The position numbers and the translations under genes were made by a program. The notes under the pieces are model-generated. The model was not told where the DNA came from and ran no database searches. It was given only the letters and a program-made list of their open reading frames with translations. This document shows positions 13,630-20,920 of a DNA stretch of 20,920 nucleotides, one piece after another. The DNA comes from UBA1723 sp018066165. Lineage in GTDB: Bacteria; Bacteroidota; Bacteroidia; Bacteroidales; Paludibacteraceae. The stretch spans positions 1 through 20,920 of the forward strand of contig JAGHRX010000049.1 in NCBI GenBank assembly GCA_018066165.1, read 5' to 3'. The number at the start of each line of letters is the position of its first letter. The first letter of the stretch is position 1.

Positions 13630-15546
13630 TTAGCAAAATTCTTTTGTCAATGTTTCCACTTCTTCGATCCAGATCTTGCTGCAAGCGTCGCTTGGCATTC
13701 TCCAGTCGCCACGTGGTGATAGGTTGACGCTTCCGACCTTTGGTCCGTCTGGCATACAGCTTCTCTTAAACTGCTGGGCGAAGAATCTCCAGTAGAAGGT
13801 ACGCATCCATTTTAGGATAGTGGCGTCGTCGTACTTGCCTTCAAACGCTTTGTGAGCCATGTAGAAGATCTTTCTTGGCGAGAATCCGAAACGGAGTGTG
13901 TAGTAGATGAAGAAGTCGTGAAGCTCGTATGGTCCGACCAAATCCTCTGTCTTCTGTGAAATCTCTCCCTTGTCGTCGGCAGGAAGAAGTTCTGGGCTGA
14001 CAGGAGTGTCGCAGACGTCAAGCAACGTCTCTTTTGCTGCCTCGTCCATCTCGTATAGGGCGGCGTACTTCACCAAGTATCTTACCAATGTCTTTGGAAT
14101 AGATGTGTTGACGGCATACATACTCATGTGGTCGCCGTTGTAAGTGGCCCAACCAAGCACAAGTTCCGACAAGTCACCCGTTCCGATTACCAAACCTCCG
14201 ATCTTGTTGGAGTAGTCCATCAAGATCTGTGTTCTCTCGCGAGCCTGAGTGTTCTCATAGCTGACGTCGAGGATGGATAGGTCGTGGTCGATATCCTTCA
14301 AGTGCTGCAAACAAGCTGGTTTGATGTCCACCTCTTTGATTGTCACTCCCAAACTCTTCATCATGTTGATGGAGTTGTTGTAGGTACGACCTGTTGTGCC
14401 GAAGCCAGGCATTGTGATGCCGACGATATTCTCACGTGGAATACCAAGTTTGTCGAATGTCTTGACCATCACAAGTAGGGCAAGGGTAGAGTCGAGTCCA
14501 CCACTGATGCCGACGACGGCTTTCTTGATTCCTGTGTGATACAAACGTGTGGCAAGTCCACCCACCTGAATAGAGAAGATCTCGTTGCAACGTGTCTTCA
14601 TCTCGTCCTCTGGCGGAACGAATGGATGTGGAGCAAAAGTACGAGTGACCTCTGTTGGCTCTGCGTAGATTTCTCCACCAAGTTTATTGATTTCTATATC
14701 GTTGACCTTGTTTGGATTCTGATTGCCGATGATGAAAGCTGAATTGCGAAGACGGTCGGCCTGCAATCTCTGGATGTCGATATCGGTGATGATCAGTTGC
14801 TCCTGGAATGAGAATCGTTCCGACGTCGCAAGCATGCTGCCATTTTCTGCGATGATGGCTGTGCCTGAGAAGACAAGGTCGGTGCTGCTCTCTCCGAAAC
14901 CAGACGCTGTGTAGACGTAAGCACATGCGTTGGTTGCTGATTTCTGTCTTACAAGCTGACGACGGTAAGCCTCCTTGCCGATTAATTCGTCACTTGCTGA
15001 AAGGTTGAAGATGATTTCCGCTCCAGCCAAACATAATTCGTCGCTTGGCGAAGATGGCATCCACAAGTCTTCGCAGATCTCGATGCCGAACTTTATTCCG
15101 TCGACTTCAAAGAGCTGCTTTTTCTCTCCGAATCCTGGAGTGAACCAACGTTTCTCGTAAAACTCATTATTGCTTGGCAAATACTGTTTGTCCACCTCAG
15201 TAGTGAAGAATTTGGAACCAGTACCAGCCACGAAAGCCGCATTGTATAGTTTGCCATCACGATAATAAGGAGCGCCGACAAGAGCATAGATACCATTGTT
15301 GAAAGCGACGTCGTTGATGATGTCGAGTTGCTTTCTAGTCTCCTCGATTAAAGTACGCTGGAAAAACAGGTCGGCACAGGTGTAGCCAGTAAGGCAAAGC
15401 TCAGGAAAACAGACAATTTTCACATTCTCCTTAGCAGCCTTCTCTATTAGAGCGATGATTCTTTCTGCGTTTGCCTTTGGATTGGCAACTTCCACCACTG
15501 GAATTGCGCTGGCGACGCGGATAAATCCAATATCTTCTTTCTTCAT
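13630..15546 (-). CDS. nadE: Glutamine-dependent NAD+ synthetase
   Basis: A 638-residue two-domain enzyme that amidates nicotinic acid adenine dinucleotide to NAD+ using ammonia taken from glutamine. The N-terminal nitrilase-type glutaminase (1-300) has the Glu49-Lys120-Cys158 triad, in FPELCLTGY, VDKQYLPSNNEFYEKRWF and FGIEICEDLW. The C-terminal synthetase has the ATP-pyrophosphatase loop SGGLDS at 348-353. It also has the later segments GTGDLSELVLGWATYNGDHM and PSAELLP-like PVSPELLPA. The length is that of the long glutamine-dependent form, so it does not depend on free ammonia. It has its own -7 box and terminator. Confidence 0.97.
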   Translation of the reverse strand: MKKEDIGFIRVASAIPVVEVANPKANAERIIALIEKAAKENVKIVCFPELCLTGYTCADLFFQRTLIEETRKQLDIINDVAFNNGIYALVGAPYYRDGKLYNAAFVAGTGSKFFTTEVDKQYLPSNNEFYEKRWFTPGFGEKKQLFEVDGIKFGIEICEDLWMPSSPSDELCLAGAEIIFNLSASDELIGKEAYRRQLVRQKSATNACAYVYTASGFGESSTDLVFSGTAIIAENGSMLATSERFSFQEQLIITDIDIQRLQADRLRNSAFIIGNQNPNKVNDIEINKLGGEIYAEPTEVTRTFAPHPFVPPEDEMKTRCNEIFSIQVGGLATRLYHTGIKKAVVGISGGLDSTLALLVMVKTFDKLGIPRENIVGITMPGFGTTGRTYNNSINMMKSLGVTIKEVDIKPACLQHLKDIDHDLSILDVSYENTQARERTQILMDYSNKIGGLVIGTGDLSELVLGWATYNGDHMSMYAVNTSIPKTLVRYLVKYAALYEMDEAAKETLLDVCDTPVSPELLPADDKGEISQKTEDLVGPYELHDFFIYYTLRFGFSPRKIFYMAHKAFEGKYDDATILKWMRTFYWRFFAQQFKRSCMPDGPKVGSVNLSPRGDWRMPSDACSKIWIEEVETLTKEFC

Positions 15547-15569
15547 ATTAACGGATATTTCAGTTTCTG

Positions 15570-15577
15570 CAAAAGTA
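15570..15577 (-). promoter_or_regulatory. -7 box for nadE
   Basis: TACTTTTG on the minus strand fits TAnnTTTG and lies 23 bp before the nadE ATG, within the gap after the NimA-like gene. The -33 element is not clear. Confidence 0.5.
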
Positions 15578-15598
15578 CAATTTTTTGATGAATTGTGC

Positions 15599-16126
15599 TT
15601 ATTCCATCCTTCCGTATTTCATTTCATCTCCATTTTTGTCATACTGCTTACGTTTTCCTGTTGGTGGTTCGGTCAACGTGATGCGCACCACTGCAGTACG
15701 GGCAAGACTACGGGCTATTGAAGTGTCGAATGCATCCATGTGTTTAGGCAGGAAGCGATCGCATATAATACGTAGCGCCTGGATCTTTTCCGCGTCGTCT
15801 TCGACGATCTCTGCTTTGCCGAATGCGATTGCCGACTTGTACTGCAAAGTGAATGAACCATCTTTGGGGCCGACGGTGGGAGCACAAGTTGTCACTGCTG
15901 ACAGGCAAACTTCAGGATGTGCCTTGATTGCCTCAAGTTTTTTGCCTTCCAAGGCTCCGTGGAAATACCAATTCTCGTTGTCTTCACTTGCCAATGAAAG
16001 TGGCAAACCATAGGCAAGACCATCAGAATCTGTCATGCTGACGGTGATATAGGGCGCCTTGTGCATTATTTCCAAGGCCCACTCACTATCCATTGCTCTT
16101 GACTCTTTTCTTATTTTTTGTGTCAT
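15599..16126 (-). CDS. NimA-like pyridoxamine-5-phosphate-oxidase-fold flavoprotein
   Basis: A 175-residue split-barrel protein. The N-terminal MTQKIRKESRAMD and the following segment LAYGLPLSLASEDNENWYFHGALEGKKLEAIKAHPEVCLSAV form the usual signature of the Pyridox_ox_2/NimA group (YxxPL, then FHGAxEGKK). That group binds FMN or heme and includes 5-nitroimidazole resistance proteins. The family is large and most members are uncharacterised, so I do not assign resistance. It starts 8 bp after the trxA stop and is likely co-transcribed with it, in keeping with a redox role in the cytoplasm. Confidence 0.88.
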   Translation of the reverse strand: MTQKIRKESRAMDSEWALEIMHKAPYITVSMTDSDGLAYGLPLSLASEDNENWYFHGALEGKKLEAIKAHPEVCLSAVTTCAPTVGPKDGSFTLQYKSAIAFGKAEIVEDDAEKIQALRIICDRFLPKHMDAFDTSIARSLARTAVVRITLTEPPTGKRKQYDKNGDEMKYGRME

Positions 16127-16134
16127 TTTTGTTT

Positions 16135-16431
16135 TTAAGAATGTTTAGCAATAATACTTTTTAGCTCATTCAAACTTCTTGCTCCGCTCTCCCTCCAAAC
16201 AGCCTCACCGTTTTTGAAAAACATCAGCGTCGGTACAGATTGGATATTGTAATGAGATGAAATTTTCTCATTATTGTCGACGTCTATCTTGACGATACGT
16301 ATTCCGTCGCCCATCTCTCTCTTCAACTGCTCCAACACTGGGTGCATCATCTTGCATGGTCCGCACCATGTTGCGAAGAAATCCACCAAAGTAAGCTTCT
16401 CACTTTTGATAATGTCGTTGAATTTTTCCAT
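16135..16431 (-). CDS. trxA: Thioredoxin
   Basis: A compact 98-residue thioredoxin with the active site WCGPCK (C23, C26), the buried Asp in LVDFFATW, and the cis-Pro loop SVPTLMFF. It is a cytoplasmic disulfide reductant with no signal peptide. It is slightly shorter than E. coli TrxA because the N-terminal strand is short. It lies directly upstream of the NimA-like gene in the same transcript. Its 5-prime flank is unusual: a 263-bp nested-palindrome element ends only 24 bp from the start codon. Confidence 0.95.
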   Translation of the reverse strand: MEKFNDIIKSEKLTLVDFFATWCGPCKMMHPVLEQLKREMGDGIRIVKIDVDNNEKISSHYNIQSVPTLMFFKNGEAVWRESGARSLNELKSIIAKHS

Positions 16432-16455
16432 GTTTGTTTAATTTAATGACTCAAA

Positions 16456-16718
16456 TTTCGCAAGTTGGTTTGAACAGAAAACGTGCCCGATAAATAAACA
16501 ACTTCGTTGTGGGCACTGGAAAACAGACATCCAAATGTCTTGAAAACACCGAACTCGGAAAACAAAAACATAAGAAAACATTGAACATGGTTTTCAATTG
16601 TTAATGTTTTCCCCGTTTTGGGGGTTTCCAGAACAAACAAGTTTGTGGGTTTTCCAAGCGTGAAATATTTTATAAAACGCTGTTTTTTGTTATGTTAAAC
16701 ACATTGATACATGCGAAA
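16456..16718. repeat. Nested-palindrome repeat element, long copy
   Basis: The ends are TTTCGCA (16456-16462) and TGCGAAA (16712-16718). Inside are GAAAAC boxes at 16477, 16519, 16542, 16558 and 16574, mirrored by GTTTTC-type boxes at 16590, 16606, 16624 (one T short), 16649 and 16682 (GTTTTT). All pairs are centred near 16583-16587. Small hairpins lie between the boxes, for example ACAACTTCGTTGT (16498-16510) within a GTGCCC/GGGCAC stem, GACATCCAAATGTC (16526-16539) and CCCCGTTTTGGGG (16611-16623). The two flanks match the short copy at 20809-20896. There is no credible gene in 16432-16857. Confidence 0.65.
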
Positions 16719-16756
16719 ATTAAGTTGATGATTAATAACTTTTGTTTTTGTCAATG

Positions 16757-16764
16757 CAAAAGTA
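16757..16764 (-). promoter_or_regulatory. Possible -7 box upstream of the repeat and trxA
   Basis: TACTTTTG on the minus strand fits TAnnTTTG. If used, it would transcribe the whole nested-palindrome element into the leader of trxA, a leader of about 320 nt. A nearer promoter inside the element cannot be excluded. Confidence 0.35.
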
Positions 16765-16857
16765 TTAATCGGACTATAGATGAACGAACGATTTTATCTA
16801 TGTGACCATAGATGGAGTCTATAACTGTCAGCGTCATCGTTATCGTCAACGTTAACG

Positions 16858-17538
16858 TCATCGCACCTTCAACGTCTTCAAATACTCCTTTTGCTCAGGA
16901 GTGATACGATAGCTCTCACACGCTTTCTGGATAGTCTTGTTGTGAGTCCACGGAACGAGACGACGATTCAAAAGATATGGTATAGTGGCATCCCACTGTT
17001 TGGCCAGGGCTGTGGCAAAGAACCACGCCACCATCATCTTGACGTAGTATTCTTCACTGCGTGCTGAGGCTGGAATTTCCAAATACTCGGCTTTGAAATC
17101 GTCGTCGAGGAAATGACTCATGAGCATTTCTATGCCAAACCTGCATGTGTAGGTGTGGGGCGACGCACTCCATTCCTTGATTTTTGACATTATCTCAGTT
17201 TTGTGCTTGGCAAACACTTTTGGCGACATGATATCGCAAACAGCCCAGTTGTCCACGTATGGCAGGAATGCGTCAGTCAGTTGGACGCATTTATCATAAT
17301 CTTTGCAGAGCGAGACGAGCAAACCATGAAGCATGTTCTCATCGTAATATTTGTGTGGTAATTCCTGCATAAACGCTTCGTGCTCAGGATTCTTGACGTA
17401 ATCTTTGGCAAAAGCACGTAGAGCAGGGACTCTCACACCGATAAAAGATTCTTCCGGTATGCCAGGAGTCAGTTTCGCTTGAAACACTGCATATTCTTTA
17501 TCTTGTAACTCAAAGAGTTTTTCTTGTAGTGGTGTCAT
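16858..17538 (-). CDS. DNA alkylation repair protein, AlkD-like HEAT-repeat glycosylase
   Basis: A 226-residue all-helical protein matching the DNA_alkylation (AlkD) family, which excises bulky or cationic alkylated bases by wrapping DNA in HEAT-like repeats. The landmarks are FIGVRVPALRAFAKDY (32-47), DNWAVCDIMSPKVF (97-109), and YYVKMMVAWFFATALAK (164-180). Trp98, Asp102 and Trp172 fit the spacing of W109, D113 and W187 of Bacillus cereus AlkD. The length is normal. It starts 8 bp after the HD-domain gene stop, so the two form an operon. Activity on a given lesion cannot be read from sequence, since several AlkD relatives lack glycosylase activity. Confidence 0.9.
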   Translation of the reverse strand: MTPLQEKLFELQDKEYAVFQAKLTPGIPEESFIGVRVPALRAFAKDYVKNPEHEAFMQELPHKYYDENMLHGLLVSLCKDYDKCVQLTDAFLPYVDNWAVCDIMSPKVFAKHKTEIMSKIKEWSASPHTYTCRFGIEMLMSHFLDDDFKAEYLEIPASARSEEYYVKMMVAWFFATALAKQWDATIPYLLNRRLVPWTHNKTIQKACESYRITPEQKEYLKTLKVR

Positions 17539-17546
17539 AATTGTAG

Positions 17547-18047
17547 TTATTCGTTTATTCCAAACATATCATCAAACATCTTCAAACCGCTTTTTGTGCG
17601 GAAGATATTCTTGCGTACAGCACGAATTGCATTTTCCGACTCGTTATCCTCATATAGATTCACAAGAAAATCGGCTTCGATAAGAATCTGATAGTCAAGA
17701 TCCTCGCAGACGTGGTAGGTGTGGTGGTGAGCCACAAGCCAGCAGATGCGTTCGATTTGTTTGTCTGTGTAGCCTCCGAGTTGAGTCAGAAGTTCAGTTG
17801 CGACGGCGGGACCTTCCTGCTCCTGCATCTTACCGTTCTGATGACCATATTTCTTTTCGCTTGCTCTGATGCCGACGTCGTGGACGAGGGCCGCGCTCTC
17901 AAGAATGAATTGAGACTCATCGTCCAAACCCTCTTCGAGTCCGATCATAGAGGCGTACGCATGCACTTTTGTTGTGTGTTGTATTCTCTGAGGATCGCCG
18001 TAATTATATTTGATTAATGCACGGCTTAGTTCTTGAATTTTGTTCAT
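17547..18047 (-). CDS. HD-domain phosphohydrolase
   Basis: A 166-residue metal-dependent HD-superfamily protein. The metal ligands are His24 (RIQHTTKVHAYA), the His56-Asp57 doublet (AALVHDVGI) and a later Asp in ILIEADFLVNL. The VAHHHTYH segment adds further His residues. The protein is just the HD fold with no attached sensor or synthetase domain, so it may act on a nucleotide or small phosphorylated metabolite. The substrate is unknown. It is upstream of, and co-directional with, the AlkD-like gene, 8 bp apart. The 65 bp between it and the ATPase stop hold a short 7-bp inverted repeat and no evident promoter. Confidence 0.88.
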   Translation of the reverse strand: MNKIQELSRALIKYNYGDPQRIQHTTKVHAYASMIGLEEGLDDESQFILESAALVHDVGIRASEKKYGHQNGKMQEQEGPAVATELLTQLGGYTDKQIERICWLVAHHHTYHVCEDLDYQILIEADFLVNLYEDNESENAIRAVRKNIFRTKSGLKMFDDMFGINE

Positions 18048-18112
18048 AAATAATTATTTAATACGTTATTCCTTATACCACGCTGGTGTTCGACATGGAC
18101 AGCCCTCGAACA

Positions 18113-19435
18113 TTACTTTTTCTCTTTAATCCATCTTTTCAAGCAAAACACAGCAAAGTATGGGATAGTGTAGAACTTGCCATTGAAACCATAGTTTTTA
18201 TAGCAAAGCTTTATGCCATAATTCACGTTTTCAGTCTCGATTAGTTTGTTGAGAGATGGCGTCGGATTGTCTTTGGCTTTTACCTCTATAGGAATTAAAC
18301 TTTCGGTGTCTCTCACAAAAAAATCCATTTCAACGGTGCTTTTCTCGTTTTTATAGAAATAAAGATCGTATCCCTGTTTTGTGAGAGCATCTGCGACGAT
18401 ATTTTCGTAGATGGCTCCTTTATAGGTGTTGAAATTCTTGTTTGCTCGCAAATCTTCCTGGGCTTCTTCTTCCATAGATGCGATTAGAAGAGATGTCTCT
18501 TTATAGTAAAGTTTGTAGTTGTTCGGATTATAATTCCCTTTTAGCGGCAATTCAAGTGATTCCAAACAATAGCATGGCGACACGATACCTGCGTCGGCAA
18601 GCCATTCCGTCGTGCCAATATAATCCCTATTTCTTGCATTGCGTGAAATCTTGCTTATCTGGTATTTCTTGTTCTCTTTTGCAAGAAAGACGGAGATGTT
18701 GCTATATACGTTTTTGATTTTCCCTTTGTCTAATCCAATTGCGTATTTCGTAATGTCCTCTTCATAGTCGAGAAGAAGTTGTTTTTGCATATCAAGAATC
18801 CCAGAATAGTTTTTTTGTGAGACATATTTTTGCACCACTTCCGGCATTCCTCCCACGATCATGTACTCTTTGAAACATGAGAACCAAACGTCTAATTCTG
18901 TAGTAGAAAAAGGAGTGCCGTCCTTTAAGTGATTATAAATGCTTTCCACCTGTCCTTTTGAATAGCCTTTTGCCCAAAGAAACTCTTCAAAATCAAGAGA
19001 ATGCATTTCATAATCTGTTTTATATCCTACACTGTTTGATTCTATTTCATGATAATTAATGCCCATCAACGAACCAGAGCATATCACATCGTATCTGCCG
19101 TCGATGGCAAACGATTTTAGGCTTGTGGCGCAATTAGGACAAGCTTGCAGTTCATCAAAAAATATGAGAGTATTGTTTGCTTCGACCTTTATATTCTGAT
19201 TCAATAATGTGATGTTGTTTATGATTGTGTCAACCTCAAAACCATCGTCGAAAATAGATTTGAATTTCTCTTGAAGTGCAAAATTGATATTGACAACATA
19301 CTTATAGGAAGACGTTGCAAATTGCATAATGGAGTATGTTTTTCCAATCTGACGAGCACCCTTAATAATCAGCGTTTTTTTGTTGCTGCTTGCTTTCCAA
19401 TCGTTTAAGTATGTATCTATCTTTCTTTCAATCAT
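18113..19435 (-). CDS. AAA ATPase with DUF4143
   Basis: A 440-residue protein of the ATPase (AAA_14)-DUF4143 family. Walker A is GARQIGKT (26-33) and Walker B is LIFFDE (90-95). A sensor-like SGSLMG and the family segment MHSLDFEEFLWAKGY follow. The C-terminal DUF4143 part contains EMDFFV and PIEVKAKDN, which resemble a restriction-endonuclease-like E/D-ExK core. These proteins are very common and often multicopy in Bacteroidota. Their function is not known; ideas range from DNA-related ATPases to toxin-type modules. The promoter region carries a six-unit 32-bp repeat array. The gene is AT-rich and stands alone as a transcription unit, as if it were a mobile cassette, but no transfer signature is seen. 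Confidence 0.92.
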   Translation of the reverse strand: MIERKIDTYLNDWKASSNKKTLIIKGARQIGKTYSIMQFATSSYKYVVNINFALQEKFKSIFDDGFEVDTIINNITLLNQNIKVEANNTLIFFDELQACPNCATSLKSFAIDGRYDVICSGSLMGINYHEIESNSVGYKTDYEMHSLDFEEFLWAKGYSKGQVESIYNHLKDGTPFSTTELDVWFSCFKEYMIVGGMPEVVQKYVSQKNYSGILDMQKQLLLDYEEDITKYAIGLDKGKIKNVYSNISVFLAKENKKYQISKISRNARNRDYIGTTEWLADAGIVSPCYCLESLELPLKGNYNPNNYKLYYKETSLLIASMEEEAQEDLRANKNFNTYKGAIYENIVADALTKQGYDLYFYKNEKSTVEMDFFVRDTESLIPIEVKAKDNPTPSLNKLIETENVNYGIKLCYKNYGFNGKFYTIPYFAVFCLKRWIKEKK

Positions 19436-19453
19436 ATATAGATTCTATTTCAC

Positions 19454-19621
19454 AGAATTCCAACGCAAAAGTATTGTATTTTCACAAAATTCCAACACTT
19501 TTTGATTTAAATTTCACAAAATTCCGGGTATTTTTAATGCGGTTTTCACAAAATTCCTAATCTTGATGCCTCAAACTGCCGAAAATTCCAATTTTTGATG
19601 TTCTAAACTGCCGAAAATTCC
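19454..19621. repeat. Six-unit array with exact 32-bp period upstream of the DUF4143 ATPase
   Basis: The octamer AAAATTCC (first copy AGAATTCC) begins at 19454, 19486, 19518, 19550, 19582 and 19614, each exactly 32 bp apart. Copies 1-4 extend leftward to TTTCACAAAATTCC (TTTCACAGAATTCC in copy 1). Copies 5 and 6 instead have AAACTGCCGAAAATTCC and share the following AATTTTTG. The remaining spacer bases differ. The array fills the gap between the ATPase start and the hydrolase stop and overlaps the ATPase promoter. Confidence 0.85.
19466..19496 (-). promoter_or_regulatory. Promoter of the DUF4143 ATPase gene inside the 32-bp array
   Basis: TACTTTTG on the minus strand (19466-19473) fits TAnnTTTG. 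A TTG 19 bp further upstream matches three bases of the -33 TTTG. The -7 box lies in the spacer between repeat units 1 and 2, so a protein bound to the repeats would cover both promoter and start site. Confidence 0.5.
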
Positions 19622-19650
19622 AATTTTTGCCAAAGTCTAATACCTGAGTG

Positions 19651-20679
19651 TTATTGAACTGTAAAAAAATCCTTCGCCAATTCCACTGATTTATAGAACG
19701 CTGCATCCTGGCCTGGCACTGTGATGAAGAGATGCACCGAACCGTTGATGGTGATATGTTGGGCTGGAACTTTCAAATCGTGGAGTTTGTGGATGAAACT
19801 CTTGCCTTGGTCGTAAAGCACATCTCGTTCCGCTGCGACGAGTAGGGTGTTTGGCAATCTTTTCAATTCGTCGTCGTTGAGATTCAACGGAGACACCAAA
19901 CCTATTGATCTTTGCTCCTGTGGAATATAGGCGTCGGTGAATGCTTCCATGATTTCTGCGTCGTTGGCATAGCCTTCTCCGTAGGTCTGCCACGATTCAC
20001 CGTATGGTTTGCTCACGTTTGTCACAGGGTAGAATAACAAAAGCGAATGGATAGAATTTTCTGATTTCAACGCACTTACGATAGCCAAGTTGCCTCCCGA
20101 CGAATCACCGCCGATGGAGATTCGTGTGGTGTCGATTCCCAACTCGTCGGCACGGGCAGACAGGTATTTGATGGCGTCGACGCAATCGTTGATGGCTGAC
20201 GGGTAGGGATTCTCCGGTGCAAGACGGTAATCCAACGCCGCTATGACAATGTCGGCATTGACACATAATTCTGTGCAGAAACGTGAACAACTCTTGATGC
20301 TTCCGAAACACCAGCCTCCTCCGTGTAGATATAGAAGCACTGGTCGTCTTTTCTTCTCCCCCGACGGAGTATAGATTCGGATGTTTGGCAATGAATCGTT
20401 GACGGCGACTCTTCCGTCGACATAATCTTTTTTCGATCTTCCATTACGGATCGCATTCAACGCTTCGGAATCTCCTGCGATGGCTTTGCGGATGGCTTCT
20501 GTCTGAGCCGCTTGCCCCTTCGTCGCACCAGACGCTATAAAGGCATCTGCCTCTTTCGCATAGATGGAGCCTGCCTCGACGGTGAAGATTCCCGTCGTCG
20601 ACTTGGGATCACATCCGCTCAATATGATTATTGCGACTGTCGTGATTATGAATCGTAGTGAATTTGATAGGGCTTTCAT
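19651..20679 (-). CDS. Alpha/beta-hydrolase (hormone-sensitive-lipase-like) lipoprotein
   Basis: I start this at the ATG at 20679, giving 342 residues. An ATG at 20760 would add 27 residues but place the signal sequence internally. From 20679 the protein opens with a lipoprotein signal ending LSGC (C23). The HSL-type motifs are YLHGGGW (117-123, oxyanion hole), DYRLAPENPYPSA (150-162) and GGDSSGG (190-196) with nucleophile Ser193. Asp285 lies in AERDVLYDQG and His315 in GSVHLF, completing the triad. It is probably an envelope-anchored esterase or deacetylase acting on acylated small molecules or sugars; the substrate is unknown. A TATCTTTG box precedes it. Confidence 0.92.
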   Translation of the reverse strand: MKALSNSLRFIITTVAIIILSGCDPKSTTGIFTVEAGSIYAKEADAFIASGATKGQAAQTEAIRKAIAGDSEALNAIRNGRSKKDYVDGRVAVNDSLPNIRIYTPSGEKKRRPVLLYLHGGGWCFGSIKSCSRFCTELCVNADIVIAALDYRLAPENPYPSAINDCVDAIKYLSARADELGIDTTRISIGGDSSGGNLAIVSALKSENSIHSLLLFYPVTNVSKPYGESWQTYGEGYANDAEIMEAFTDAYIPQEQRSIGLVSPLNLNDDELKRLPNTLLVAAERDVLYDQGKSFIHKLHDLKVPAQHITINGSVHLFITVPGQDAAFYKSVELAKDFFTVQ

Positions 20680-20714
20680 ATTTTTTCTTGTAGTAGCGAT
20701 AGTTGATTTTATGG

Positions 20715-20722
20715 CAAAGATA
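20715..20722 (-). promoter_or_regulatory. -7 box for the hydrolase lipoprotein
   Basis: TATCTTTG on the minus strand, 35 bp before the ATG at 20679. This box lies inside the longer alternative reading frame and so supports the shorter start. No clear -33 TTTG. Confidence 0.5.
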
Positions 20723-20808
20723 CTGATTTTTGATTTTAATGAGGGAGTTGTGAAAGCCAAACGATTATATTATATTTGCATTGTTGTTTATCAAGTTTAT
20801 AATTTAAG

Positions 20809-20896
20809 TTTCGCAAGTGGTTTGAACAGAAAACGTGAAATATTTCATATAAACGCTGTTTTCTGTTGTATTTTCTCATTGATAGTACATGCGAAA
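20809..20896. repeat. Nested-palindrome repeat element, short copy
   Basis: An 88-bp element with ends TTTCGCA and TGCGAAA and an inner stem of AACAGAAAAC (20825-20834) with GTTTTCTGTT (20858-20867). It matches the flanks of the 16456-16718 element: the left 29 bases differ by a single gap, and the right part, beginning AAATATTT, is more diverged. It holds one GAAAAC/GTTTTC pair, where the long copy has five. Confidence 0.65.
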
Positions 20897-20920
20897 TTTG
20901 AAGTTTATAATTAACTGCTT

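Noticed and set aside
15599..16126. Naming the split-barrel protein nimA as a nitroimidazole-resistance gene.
   Set aside because: The fold signature supports the family only. Most members are not resistance determinants.
16443..16640. A 65-codon minus-strand reading frame inside the long repeat element.
   Set aside because: It is built entirely from the palindromic boxes and small hairpins, has low-complexity Phe/Leu-rich sequence, and would overlap the proposed trxA leader. The repeat explains it better than a gene.
16795..16812. Short palindrome ATCTATG/CATAGAT as terminator of the AlkD-like gene.
   Set aside because: It has no T-run on the minus strand and a weak AT-rich stem. I leave it unnamed.
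18087..18112. Terminator after the DUF4143 ATPase gene (TGTTCGA/TCGAACA).
   Set aside because: The stem is only 7 bp with a 12-nt loop and has no T-run on the gene strand. The T-rich tail is on the opposite strand, where no gene ends.
19454..19621. CRISPR array.
   Set aside because: The conserved part is only 8-14 bp and drifts between units, the spacers are about 18-24 bp and AT-rich, and no cas gene is nearby. Phased operator sites fit better.
20680..20760. Longer start for the hydrolase lipoprotein at 20760.
   Set aside because: It would bury the lipoprotein signal sequence and contain the TATCTTTG promoter box.

Overview
The window looks like a chromosomal segment of a Bacteroidales bacterium (Bacteroidota). 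The reasons are: two proteins carry type IX secretion (T9SS) C-terminal sorting domains, one of each type; several promoter-like sites fit the Bacteroidota -7 consensus TAnnTTTG; Shine-Dalgarno sequences are mostly missing; and the gene families are of that group (lipid A synthesis by LpxB, a long glutamine-dependent NadE, a TorF-like porin next to Amt and PII, a DUF4143 ATPase). I cannot fix the genus. There are no rRNA or tRNA genes, no CRISPR array and no transposase.

Layout. (1) 127-1351, minus: a membrane, PH-like and J-domain protein apparently split in two by a one-base indel in an A-tract. (2) 1435-4163, minus: an ammonium-uptake operon of outer-membrane porin, PII regulator and ammonium transporter, with a 60-nt hairpin between porin and PII. 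A repeated TCGTTTTA motif sits just before each of the three start codons. (3) 4164-4704: a 541-bp divergent intergenic region with two short repeat families. (4) 4705-9999, plus: a large secreted Ig-like protein with a type B sorting domain, then a run of surE, a small membrane protein, lpxB, a 57-residue lipoprotein and a MauE/DoxX-thioredoxin fusion. (5) 10221-12335, plus: a lipoprotein and a secreted C10 (streptopain-type) cysteine protease with a T9SS type A sorting domain. The protease frame is broken by a second A-tract indel. (6) 12384-16431, minus: trxA, a NimA-like flavoprotein, nadE and prfA. (7) 16432-16857: a nested-palindrome repeat element, with a shorter relative at 20809-20896. 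(8) 16858-20679, minus: an AlkD-like protein, an HD phosphohydrolase, an AAA/DUF4143 ATPase and an alpha/beta-hydrolase lipoprotein. An array of six repeats at exactly 32-bp intervals lies upstream of the ATPase gene.

How the genes work together. Region 2 is a coherent nitrogen-scavenging unit: outer-membrane entry, inner-membrane transport, and PII control of the transporter. Regions 4 and 5 are mainly about the envelope: lipid A, envelope thiol-redox, and two secreted T9SS clients. Region 6 is housekeeping and redox.

The main non-coding surprises are the 32-bp phased array, the operator-like repeats upstream of the amt operon, the nested GAAAAC palindromes, and two frameshifts at A homopolymers that may be real mutations or assembly errors. 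All calls come from reading the sequence. No database search was possible.
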